24,231 bases of DNA, from IMG/VR virus record IMGVR_UViG_3300030104_000853, positions 12,871 to 37,101 of that record; one strand, 5' to 3'. Numbering within the stretch: the stretch's first letter is position 1; each line of letters begins with the position of its first letter. The DNA is from a virus. Made by a program: the position numbers and the translations under genes. Below, piece after piece: positions 8,706 through 14,357 of the stretch. The notes below the pieces were generated by a model. That model ran no database searches, was not told the DNA's origin, and saw nothing but the letters and a program-made list of their open reading frames with translations.

Positions 8706-8932
8706 TTCTGTTTTCTCCTCTTACCAGATGCAGTAACAGACCAGCTTACTCTTTTCGGTCCAGTCTTTTTAGCTGCTTCTTTCTTTGTTATTCGTTTAGC
8801 TACCTTCTTAGGTCTACAAGCAGGGTATGGTCGGCCTTTATCCTTCTTTCCGCTACGACCACACTTCTTTCCTGTCTTAACATCACGCCAGTCCTCTTTA
8901 AACCACTTGCGTAAACCGCCCTTGTAAGCCAT
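8702..8932 (-). CDS. Small basic protein, DUF5872-like
   Basis: The 76-aa protein begins MAYKGGLRKWFKEDWRDVKT, then GKKCGRSGKKDKGRPYPACR and a Lys-rich tail. The GGLRKWFKExWxDVKTGKxCGR...YPxCRP pattern is that of DUF5872, found in phages and large eukaryotic viruses. The two Cys, in KKCGR and PACRP, may form a metal or disulfide site, which is inference. The start follows directly on the stop of the 46-aa gene (TAA then ATG). Confidence 0.8.
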   Translation of the reverse strand: MAYKGGLRKWFKEDWRDVKTGKKCGRSGKKDKGRPYPACRPKKVAKRITKKEAAKKTGPKRVSWSVTASGKRRKQK

Positions 8933-9073
8933 TTAGTACTTGCCACCACGCTTCTTATAGGTTTTAACAAGCCATGCGTTAGCATAAGCACTAGGATATA
9001 CCTTGAACTTACGCTTTGCTTCTGCTTTGACTCTAGAGTATAGAGCTTTGTTTTTAGGTTTTGGTGATGCCAT
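8933..9073 (-). CDS. Tiny conserved basic protein (46 aa)
   Basis: The frame reads MASPKPKNKALYSRVKAEAK, then RKFKVYPSAYANAWLVKTYK and KRGGKY. The KAEAKxKFxVYPSAYANAWLVKxYKKRGGKY pattern is a recurrent short protein in marine phages and large DNA viruses, often beside DUF5872. ATG 9073 overlaps the preceding stop (TAATG). The function is unknown; a compact basic helix suggests nucleic-acid binding. Confidence 0.8.
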   Translation of the reverse strand: MASPKPKNKALYSRVKAEAKRKFKVYPSAYANAWLVKTYKKRGGKY

Positions 9074-9249
9074 TAAAATAATCCAAAGAACTTCTTGTTC
9101 TCTGCCTGTATTTGTTTTTCTTTGTTCTGCATTTGTTGCTTATTGTAGTAGTTTAAAAACTTAGTGTGCATAGGGTGTACAGATGCTGCGTCAGGACTTT
9201 TTTCAAAGATACCTACCCATGCATTATACTGCTTCATGACATCACTCAT
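9073..9249 (-). CDS. Small helical protein (58 aa)
   Basis: The frame begins MSDVMKQYNAWVGIFEKSPD and ends with a Gln/Lys-rich helix, NKEKQIQAENKKFFGLF. Both ends overlap neighbouring genes by TAATG, which is strong evidence that it is translated. It is less basic than its neighbours. No family is recognised. Confidence 0.65.
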   Translation of the reverse strand: MSDVMKQYNAWVGIFEKSPDAASVHPMHTKFLNYYNKQQMQNKEKQIQAENKKFFGLF

Positions 9250-9431
9250 TAGTTCATGAACTTTCCATTAGATTCTTCAATGCGTTTCATAAGCTTCTTC
9301 CATTCTTCAAACGTCATACCTTCTTTAAAGTTTTCAAACAACGGATTGCCTGGAGTATTTTTTAAAACTCTTATTTTTCTACCCATTCTTACTTTAGGAT
9401 CTGGTCTACCGCTTCCAGCTTTAGTACCCAT
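9249..9431 (-). CDS. Small basic protein (60 aa)
   Basis: The protein begins MGTKAGSGRPDPKVRMGRKI, with an AT-hook-like GSGRPDPKVR segment, and continues with a helix EEWKKLMKRIEESNGKF. It overlaps both neighbours as TAATG. The N-terminus suggests minor-groove DNA contact, which is inference. No family is recognised. Confidence 0.65.
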   Translation of the reverse strand: MGTKAGSGRPDPKVRMGRKIRVLKNTPGNPLFENFKEGMTFEEWKKLMKRIEESNGKFMN

Positions 9432-9547
9432 TAGTATAACAATCCCTTCTTCATAGACTTCTTAGTTTTCTTTTTCATCTTTTTCTTTTTATTCTTTTTA
9501 GGTGGTCTACCTTTAGTAGAACCATATGTACCTTTACCTGATGGCAT
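9431..9547 (-). CDS. Tiny lysine-rich protein (38 aa)
   Basis: The frame begins MPSGKGTYGSTKGRPPKKNK, followed by a nearly pure Lys/Met run and GLLY. About 45% of residues are Lys. Proteins of this MPSGKGTYGSKxGRPPKK form recur in marine phages without a known role. It has a good AAAGGAGAGATAACT ribosome site and its stop overlaps the next start. Charge neutralisation of DNA, for example in the capsid, is possible but untested. Confidence 0.7.
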   Translation of the reverse strand: MPSGKGTYGSTKGRPPKKNKKKKMKKKTKKSMKKGLLY

Positions 9548-9591
9548 AGTTATCTCTCCTTTGAAATAGTGTTTAAATTGATTTTAAGGTA

Positions 9592-10290
9592 TCAAACAGA
9601 CGAATCTGAGTTGATTAGGTCTGTATCTACCATGTTAAGGTTCCCTGCTACTGTACGCCTCTCTCCGTCACCCTCGAATGGGTACACACAATGCTGTGTC
9701 CAGGATGGAAACATCAGTAGTTTACCAACTTCGGGCTTGATAGTCCGTGAGAATGGTGGTCTTAGCTCCTCCAAACCCCGTATCCCTGTCTGTCCGAAGT
9801 GAAATTGCAGGAATCCGTCTGCGATCCCACTAGAATTGTAGAGATCTGACGCTTTATAGCCATCTTTCTCTGCAATCTGTGGTGGTATCTTAGTCCATGT
9901 GGTGAATGATAAGCCCATAATCGTATCAACCCCGTGGTCATGAACTGGATTATAGTCTCTTTCGTATGAATGAACAGACCATAGGCTGTGAACATGGGGA
10001 GTTCTTTTTAATTCGCCAACTCCGATAGTCCTGCAAAACTGTTTTATGTACTCCTGTGACATATACGCCACAATATTAACAAATGGGGTTATCAATGGAT
10101 CCTCGGAGTCGATCTTTAACTGCTCCCCGTGGGATATTTGGCCCACCAGTTTATTTCCGAAATCCTCTCCACCCTTATTGTGTCGTGCATCGAGGTATTC
10201 GTTCAAACCCCCTATGACCTTTTCAGGTAACTGTGTCTCTAAAAAGAGTACAGCTGGCGCAACTGAGAACTTCATTGTTATTTCTGTCAT
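9592..10290 (-). CDS. 2-oxoglutarate/Fe(II)-dependent oxygenase
   Basis: The 232-aa protein resembles the 2OG-FeII_Oxy_5 (TIGR02466-like) family. The metal-binding segment YNPVHDHG is at residues 113-120, followed by TIMGLSFT. The second half has VGKLLMFPSWTQHCVYPFEG with the distal metal His at 200, then GERRT, whose Arg would bind 2-oxoglutarate. Such enzymes hydroxylate proteins, nucleic acids or small molecules; the substrate here is unknown. It is the first gene of the late operon. Its base composition is much richer in GC than the structural genes (31 of 60 bases in 9721-9780 versus 16 of 60 in 4741-4800), a sign of separate origin. No good Shine-Dalgarno site precedes ATG 10290; an in-frame ATG at 10275 is an alternative. 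Confidence 0.85.
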   Translation of the reverse strand: MTEITMKFSVAPAVLFLETQLPEKVIGGLNEYLDARHNKGGEDFGNKLVGQISHGEQLKIDSEDPLITPFVNIVAYMSQEYIKQFCRTIGVGELKRTPHVHSLWSVHSYERDYNPVHDHGVDTIMGLSFTTWTKIPPQIAEKDGYKASDLYNSSGIADGFLQFHFGQTGIRGLEELRPPFSRTIKPEVGKLLMFPSWTQHCVYPFEGDGERRTVAGNLNMVDTDLINSDSSV

Positions 10291-10291
10291 A

Positions 10292-10326
10292 ATATCGTGT
10301 GGGAGTCGAAAGGATTAAACCCCCAC
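10292..10326 (-). promoter_or_regulatory. Leader inverted repeat just before the oxygenase start
   Basis: CGTGTGGG at 10292-10299 and CCCCCACG at 10319-10326 are inverted repeats with one mismatch in eight. In the late-operon transcript this would form a hairpin ending one base before the start codon, where a ribosome site would normally be. It could mask translation initiation or serve as a protein-binding site; both are inference. Confidence 0.5.
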
Positions 10327-10332
10327 GCCTTG

Positions 10333-10361
10333 AATATAGCTGTGTGTTGTTAGTGTGTCAA
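10333..10361 (-). promoter_or_regulatory. Sigma70-type promoter for the late (structural) operon
   Basis: On the minus strand a perfect TTGACA (10361-10356) is followed by exactly 17 bases and TATATT (10338-10333), five of six matches to the -10 consensus. Initiation about 7 bases downstream would give a leader of about 35 bases before the oxygenase ATG. It is the best promoter-like site I see in the window and lies in the divergent hub. It implies use of the host RNA polymerase. Confidence 0.75.
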
Positions 10362-10467
10362 TACTCGTAACTTATCTTTGTTACCTCCTTTCTTTGTCTC
10401 TCACTCCCCAATATATTATTACGCATGGTGTCTTCTATAAAACCCCCTATCTGGCTAACCGCCACTC

Positions 10468-11064
10468 CACGACCTGCGCGCGGATGTCGTGATATGGTAC
10501 AGCCTTCGGCTGCCCATCTCCTCCGCTTGCCGATTTGAATTAAGACTAGGGTATCTTTAAGTTATCTCCCCTCATCTTTCTCTTTGTGCGAAGCACACAC
10601 GCTATGAGACATGTCGTCTCCGAACGACAGTCGGCTGACGGGACGAACTCCCTTCAGACTTCCCTTAGTATACCTCTAAGTATAAGTAATAATATCAATC
10701 AATGATTGTTAATTGGGCAATATTCATTTGGGCGTTGAGCGTTCCTTCGCAGGCTCGTCACTAACGCTTTCTCCTCATGTCTAGCTAAAGCTGACATTCG
10801 GATAATACTGCTCATCTATACGAGCAGTACCAAATGATGCTGGAGGAAGGCACTCTCGCCGAGTGCTAGGCTATATCAATACTCATTATACATTACCACG
10901 CAAGGATTGCATCTCTTTTGCTCGGCATTCTGCCTCGCTTATTCTTTTCGACCCTTCGAGTTCCCAGAGCTAAAGCTCTGTGACTGGTTTGTTTCAGTCA
11001 TCTTTAACGAATCGTAAACGATTCGAACGGATTATTCTCATTGTTTAATGGGAAGAAATAATCC
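10468..11064. repeat. Array of about 15 different short hairpins in a GC-rich gene-free stretch
   Basis: This stretch has no convincing gene but an unusual density of perfect inverted repeats. Arm positions: 10468/10486 (CACGAC), 10500/10508 (CAGCC, TTC loop), 10585/10593 (TGTGC, GAA loop), 10606/10616 (GAGAC), 10664/10676 (CTTAG), 10696/10703 (CAATCA), 10738/10763 (AGCGTT), 10777/10793 (ATGTC plus AGC, TAAA loop), 10806/10822 (TACTGCTC), 10850/10861 (GCACTC), 10924/10931 (GGCA, TTC loop), 10965/10975 (CAGAGC, TAAA loop), 10981/10995 (TGACTG), 11008/11019 (CGAATCG, TAAA loop) and 11029/11057 (GGATTATT). None is followed by a T-run, so they are not ordinary terminators. GC reaches 36 of 60 in 10441-10500. 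It could be a structured RNA, a replication or packaging site, or a cluster of palindromic elements. Confidence 0.8.
10696..10720. promoter_or_regulatory. Paired ATTG/CAAT palindromes, possible operators
   Basis: A 13-base palindrome CAATCA-A-TGATTG (10696-10708) is followed after three bases by ATTG-GG-CAAT (10711-10720 region). The single-base centre makes the first a poor RNA hairpin but a typical dimeric repressor site. The position midway between the divergent operons fits an operator. The binding protein is unknown; the ribbon-helix-helix protein at 13300 is one candidate. Confidence 0.4.
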
Positions 11065-11099
11065 TAAAAGATTCCTTACACAAACGCTGTGGTATGTAT

Positions 11100-11170
11100 G
11101 AAGAAATGAGTAAGATATATTATTTATATAATAAGTAAGTAAATAATTAGTAAGTAATATATTATAATAA
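11100..11170. other. Very AT-rich tract with TAAGTAAG direct repeats
   Basis: Only 8 of 60 bases in 11101-11160 are G or C. AAGTAAGTAA and AGTAAGTAA recur within 25 bases, and TATAAT occurs at 11127-11132 and 11163-11168, without a recognisable -35 box at the right distance. It may hold the early rightward promoter or a DNA-unwinding element beside the hairpin array. Confidence 0.4.
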
Positions 11171-11201
11171 CTTTAATAACTCTCTAACGAAAGGAAAAAT
11201 T

Positions 11202-11708
11202 ATGTTACATGAGAAATTAAAATCACTACTAAGTCCTGTATTCGAGTATTATGCTGAATTACATAAAGCTTGTAAAGAGGTTAACCCTGATTCTAAATGG
11301 ACATTAGGTCAACAAAGATTTGCTAAATATCTTAATGGTATTAAGTATGATATCATATCTAAACAGACTTACATTGATTATTTAGTTAAGGGTAATCCTG
11401 AAGATAAATGGGAAAACAATCGTATGTCATTAGATCAGCTTGAAAAAGAAGCAAATGATAATGATACATTTTCTGATACTTTATCTTACAGACAAAGAAC
11501 TTTAGAAACTTTACATCAAGATTTGGTTGATTTAAAACCTGAATTAGATGTAGCTGAAGACTTTGAAGAAAAAATGGAATGGGACATTGAATTCAATTAT
11601 AGAAAACAATCCAAAGTTCATAGTAAAAAAGCTGTTCAAGAATTAGTAACTTATACTAGAAACACAGCTAATTCTGCTATTGAACTAGCTAAATCTATAA
11701 ACATCTAA
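11202..11708 (+). CDS. Unknown early protein (168 aa)
   Basis: This is the first rightward gene after the hub, preceded by AAAGGAAAAATT as ribosome site and followed by its own strong terminator, so it is probably transcribed alone and early. The protein is hydrophilic and mainly helical, with an N-terminal EYYAELHKACKEVNP region, a central acidic coiled segment (QLEKEANDNDTFSDTLSYRQ) and a Lys/Ser-rich end. It has no membrane segment and no Cys pairs. I recognise no family; host takeover is possible from position only. Confidence 0.75.
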   Translation: MLHEKLKSLLSPVFEYYAELHKACKEVNPDSKWTLGQQRFAKYLNGIKYDIISKQTYIDYLVKGNPEDKWENNRMSLDQLEKEANDNDTFSDTLSYRQRTLETLHQDLVDLKPELDVAEDFEEKMEWDIEFNYRKQSKVHSKKAVQELVTYTRNTANSAIELAKSINI

Positions 11709-11715
11709 ATAAATT

Positions 11716-11750
11716 AAGCCCTGACTCTAACTTGAGTTGGGGCTTTTTTT
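11716..11750 (+). terminator. Rho-independent terminator
   Basis: AAGCCC pairs with GGGCTT and ACTC with GAGT around a TAACTT loop, followed by a run of seven T. It is placed 8 bases after the stop of the first early gene, making that gene a separate transcription unit unless read-through occurs. Confidence 0.85.
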
Positions 11751-11820
11751 CTATCTAGGTTAATAAAACAAGAACAAAAAAATTTCGGCTCGGCTCCGCC
11801 TCGCTAGGAATTAGATAGAC
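11751..11820. repeat. Inverted repeat enclosing a GC-rich GCTCGGC/GCCTCGCT unit
   Basis: CTATCTA right after the terminator is repeated inverted as TAGATAG about 55 bases later. Between them, 11788-11805 reads GCTCGGC-TCC-GCCTCGCT, nearly the same as 10920-10939 in the hub, GCTCGGC-ATTCT-GCCTCGCT. The shared flanks with different loops suggest a recurring element rather than chance. The function is unknown. Confidence 0.45.
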
Positions 11821-11837
11821 CTGAGAAAGGAAATGAT

Positions 11838-12173
11838 ATGAATCACACTATACACTTTAAAGGTGAAGAACTTAAATTAGAATTTGGTAGATACAAAGAT
11901 ACTAATTTAATATCATTACAACTGTATGACTATGAGGGCTTTCCATATATGACAGCTTCATTCAATTTAGATATGGACCCAATGGTTAAGTCAGCAGTAG
12001 CTCCTTGTATTTTCATGGAACCTATGATGGCAGTTAAGAATTGGTCAGAGAATGAAGGTATTGAACAAGCTTTAGTAGATCATGGTATTATAACAAAGTG
12101 TGTTGGTACAATACAACAAGAATTTATTGAGGCAAATCTTTATGAAGTAAATAAAGAGTTAGTACCTGATTGA
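11838..12173 (+). CDS. Unknown early protein (111 aa)
   Basis: The protein begins MNHTIHFKGEELKLEFGRYK and has strands such as NLISLQLYDYEGFPYMTASF and a helical NWSENEGIEQALVDHGII segment. The pattern 'LQLYDxEGxPxxTASxNL ... NEGIExAL' resembles small phage and plasmid proteins of the DUF4313 sort, but I cannot confirm this. The ribosome site is AAAGGA. It is probably cytoplasmic, with no signal peptide. Confidence 0.7.
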   Translation: MNHTIHFKGEELKLEFGRYKDTNLISLQLYDYEGFPYMTASFNLDMDPMVKSAVAPCIFMEPMMAVKNWSENEGIEQALVDHGIITKCVGTIQQEFIEANLYEVNKELVPD

Positions 12174-12206
12174 TCTACATGTCATTACTAACAGAAAGGG
12201 AAACAT

Positions 12207-12563
12207 ATGAAAGCAATTATAATAATTACTTCAGTGCTAATGCTTATGGCAATGGAGAAGATAGCACTAGCAGAATCAGAACATTATGCTGGTCCAGGTT
12301 GGATAGGATACAACTGTGATAACATAGTGGATCCAGACCAAGCAGTGCTGTGTAATACGATAGCTATGGAACAATTAGTACACAGTGAGAATGATTGGGA
12401 AGTATGGGAGTTTGATGATTCATATATCATACTAGAAAACAGAGAAGAAGTATTTACTTGGGATTGTTTGATAGATGAGAACACAGACAAAGCTAATCAA
12501 TTCTTCTGTGAAGTAATGATGGGGTATAATTATGATAGAATAGAAAGTTATACTAATGAGTAA
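12207..12563 (+). CDS. Exported small protein with signal peptide (118 aa)
   Basis: The N-terminus MKAIIIITSVLMLMAMEKIA followed by LAESEHYAGPG is a classic signal peptide, with cleavage expected after ALA near residue 22. The mature part is acidic and contains four Cys (NCDN, LCNT, DCLID, FCEVM), suited to two disulfides in the periplasm. No family is recognised. The leader is very similar to that of the 85-aa gene at 12720. A role in the host envelope, such as blocking superinfection, is inference. Confidence 0.8.
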   Translation: MKAIIIITSVLMLMAMEKIALAESEHYAGPGWIGYNCDNIVDPDQAVLCNTIAMEQLVHSENDWEVWEFDDSYIILENREEVFTWDCLIDENTDKANQFFCEVMMGYNYDRIESYTNE

Positions 12564-12708
12564 TATATATAGAGTAATTATAATAATTCTGTTAGTATAT
12601 ATAGCGTGGGTAAACCATGCTTATGTACAAGTAGGATGGTGTGAAACAGAGATAGAAATATTAAGATTTCAAATTGATGATATTCATACAACACTAACAA
12701 CACAATAG
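12556..12708 (+). CDS. Small membrane-anchored protein (50 aa)
   Basis: ATG 12556 overlaps the end of the upstream gene by 8 bases. The protein begins MSNIYRVIIIILLVYIAWVN, a single N-terminal membrane anchor, then has a short external tail VQVGWCETEIEILRFQIDD that may be a short coiled coil. The overlap and the run of exported neighbours support its reality. The function is unknown. Confidence 0.65.
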   Translation: MSNIYRVIIIILLVYIAWVNHAYVQVGWCETEIEILRFQIDDIHTTLTTQ

Positions 12709-12719
12709 AAAGGATAGCT

Positions 12720-12977
12720 ATGAAAACTATAATTGTTGTAACACTTGTAATGCTATTTTCATTTGCAGCTTTAGCTGAATCTGAATATGCACCAAGTTCA
12801 AATGATAGAATCATCTTGTATAAAGTTACAAGTGATAATGAGAATGCTCCAATGTATTCAGGTTACTATAGAGATAGTGATGGGAAAGTACATCAGGTAG
12901 CAGTATGGTCTGGTCGTTCAGATAAATATCTGGAAGGTCCAGTTACTGCAATGAAAGAAGTTGCTAGTAGCGAATAA
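12720..12977 (+). CDS. Exported small protein with signal peptide (85 aa)
   Basis: MKTIIVVTLVMLFSFAALAE is a clear signal peptide with cleavage after ALA. The mature protein (about 65 aa) is strand-like, with no Cys and a YYRDSDGKVHQVAVWSG segment. The leader and first mature residues (ALAESEYA) closely match the gene at 12207 (ALAESEHYA), suggesting a shared or duplicated export module. The ribosome site is AGAAAGGATAGCT. Periplasmic location is inferred; the function is unknown. Confidence 0.8.
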   Translation: MKTIIVVTLVMLFSFAALAESEYAPSSNDRIILYKVTSDNENAPMYSGYYRDSDGKVHQVAVWSGRSDKYLEGPVTAMKEVASSE

Positions 12978-12985
12978 CATATATG

Positions 12986-13036
12986 GGTAGAGGTAGGTAG
13001 CATACCGATAAGTAGGCTTTAACTTCCTACCTCACC
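12986..13036 (+). repeat. Long intercistronic hairpin, GGTAGG type
   Basis: GGT-A-GAGGTAGG (12986-12997) pairs with CCTACCTCACC (13026-13036) over 11 bp with one bulged A. An inner GGTA-GCA-TACC hairpin lies just after the left arm. No T-run follows, so it is more likely an RNA processing or stability element than a terminator. A second hairpin with the same GGTAGG/CCTACC core occurs at 15462. Confidence 0.6.
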
Positions 13037-13057
13037 TATTTACATAAAGGAAAAATT

Positions 13058-13267
13058 ATGAATACACAAAAAGAAATGTATGGTCAAACAGAAAAGCAAG
13101 TGATAGCTGCTTGGAAACAAGTAAGACCATTCTATAAAAAGAATCCAGAGTTATACATTGCAGCTATATTATCAGATGCACAGCATGTGTTAAGCATGGG
13201 TGATTTTGATAGAGCTAATAAATATATAAACAAAGCCAAGTTATTATTGTTCAAGCGTATTAAGTGA
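13058..13267 (+). CDS. Unknown small protein (69 aa)
   Basis: The protein begins MNTQKEMYGQTEKQVIAAWK and is all-helical and basic, with two helix-turn segments (KQVRPFYKKNPELYIAAILS and DFDRANKYINKAKLLLFKR), a TPR-like pattern too short to call. The start has an AAAGGAAAAATT ribosome site identical to that of the first early gene. The function is unknown. Confidence 0.7.
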   Translation: MNTQKEMYGQTEKQVIAAWKQVRPFYKKNPELYIAAILSDAQHVLSMGDFDRANKYINKAKLLLFKRIK

Positions 13268-13299
13268 GCGAATACTTGGAGCGAACGGAAAGGATAGAC

Positions 13300-13488
13300 A
13301 TGTCATTAGATAGTATAAAAAATACAAGGTCTGTTAAGCCGAAGGCTTATCGACCTGTTAATATCAAAACAGAAACTTACTCTAAGATGAAACAAGTCTG
13401 TATTGAGTTACAATCTACACATAATGCATTCTTAGAATTAGCAATCAATAACTTAATAGAAGAATACGAAAGGAGAACAGCAGAATGA
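13300..13488 (+). CDS. Ribbon-helix-helix-like DNA-binding protein (62 aa)
   Basis: I chose ATG 13300 because GAAAGGATAGAC precedes it; an upstream GTG at 13264 would overlap the previous gene and lacks a ribosome site. The chain has a strand RPVNIKTETYSKMKQV followed by two helices (CIELQSTHNAFLELAINNLI), the pattern of Arc/MetJ-type ribbon-helix-helix repressors. These act as dimers on palindromic or repeated operators. Two GAGCGAA direct repeats, 13 bases apart in start spacing, lie just before the start, and a hairpin TAAGCC-GAA-GGCTTA (13335-13349) lies early in the gene; either could be a control site. Confidence 0.65.
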   Translation: MSLDSIKNTRSVKPKAYRPVNIKTETYSKMKQVCIELQSTHNAFLELAINNLIEEYERRTAE

Positions 13489-13958
13489 TAGAACTAAATG
13501 TATATCATAGAGTTAATATAATTAGACAAAATGGTATAGTAGAGTGTGATATTATAGAAGGTACATGGAATGAAGAAGGATCAGGTGGTGTTTCATTCAA
13601 ACCATTATATGAGAAACTTAATTGTAATATGATTGAGATAGCATATGGTATAGAAAAAGGAGATACAAAAGAGAGATCTATGTTCTTAGATGAAGAAGGT
13701 AGATTCAATATGAATAATCAAGTCAATGTACTAGCAACTGAAATGCAACAAAGATGGTGCGCATTGAATGGTCGTATGCAACTAAGTACAATCGTTGGTG
13801 ATGTAGCAGTAGACTTAGGATTAGATAAAGATTCATTAGACAAAGTATCAGTACAAATGGAATTGATAGATGAAAAAGAAAAAGAGAATCAACAGAAACA
13901 AAACTTTTATGAAGGAGGTCTTGAGTATTCAAGATACTTAGAAAATAAATATGAATGA
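13485..13958 (+). CDS. Unknown early protein (157 aa)
   Basis: The protein has a strand-rich N-terminal half (ELNYHRVNI-type start, GIVECDIIEGTWNEEGSGGV) and a helical, acidic, Lys/Gln-rich C-terminus (QMELIDEKEKENQQKQNFYE). The start overlaps the ribbon-helix-helix gene by ATGA and has AAAGGAGAACAGCAGA as ribosome site. No catalytic motif or membrane segment is seen. Confidence 0.7.
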   Translation: MIELNVYHRVNIIRQNGIVECDIIEGTWNEEGSGGVSFKPLYEKLNCNMIEIAYGIEKGDTKERSMFLDEEGRFNMNNQVNVLATEMQQRWCALNGRMQLSTIVGDVAVDLGLDKDSLDKVSVQMELIDEKEKENQQKQNFYEGGLEYSRYLENKYE

Positions 13959-14163
13959 TAAGATAACACAGCTTAAGCCTAAGAAAAAAGTAGCAATGTA
14001 TTATATTATATGTGAGGGTAATAGAAATCCTATAGCACAAACTTATAATATTGATGCAGCTAGAGGTATCAGAGATCAGCTTGAAGATCTATGGAATGAG
14101 TATTGGAATGATGAGTTTGGTTGTAAACCATTAACCAACAGATACACTATACATGTTAACTAG
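13951..14163 (+). CDS. Unknown small protein (70 aa)
   Basis: The protein begins MNDKITQLKPKKKVAMYYII and includes GNRNPIAQTYNIDAARGIRD, a strand-helix layout. It overlaps the previous gene by 8 bases. It contains three aromatic residues around EDLWNEYWNDEFG and two Cys. No family is recognised. Confidence 0.65.
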   Translation: MNDKITQLKPKKKVAMYYIICEGNRNPIAQTYNIDAARGIRDQLEDLWNEYWNDEFGCKPLTNRYTIHVN

Positions 14164-14171
14164 GAGGATGA

Positions 14172-14357
14172 ATGAACTTAGTATGTAGAAATTGTAATTG
14201 GGAAACTGATTCAAAATACTTTGGCTTTATTCAAAGCGAAGAAGATACAAAGAAACATGGAGCTAATCACTTGTGTATGATATGTTATTATGGTCATACA
14301 GATAGGATTAGAAACACAGTAATACATAACAGAGAGGAATTAAACAATGCCAAATGA
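14172..14357 (+). CDS. Small zinc-ribbon-like protein (61 aa)
   Basis: CRNC at residues 5-8 and CMIC at 35-38 form two CxxC pairs 26 residues apart, the layout of a zinc ribbon. His30 and His33 lie near the second pair. The ribosome site AGGAGG is strong, though an ATG four bases upstream opens only a short frame, so the start at 14172 is preferred. It might bind nucleic acid or a host protein, for example RNA polymerase; no family is certain. Confidence 0.7.
   Translation: MNLVCRNCNWETDSKYFGFIQSEEDTKKHGANHLCMICYYGHTDRIRNTVIHNREELNNAK

Noticed and set aside
10383-10391. Minus-strand AAAGGAGGT, a perfect Shine-Dalgarno, in the hub
   Set aside because: No start codon follows at a suitable distance and the next frames stop quickly; it also lies upstream of the promoter.
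10425-10538. Plus-strand open frame of 37 codons starting MVSSIKPPIW in the hub
   Set aside because: No ribosome site precedes it, its composition follows the GC-rich hairpin DNA, and two hairpins lie inside; probably not a gene.
10468-11064. CRISPR array
   Set aside because: The hairpins differ in sequence and spacing; there is no constant direct repeat with unique spacers and no cas gene.
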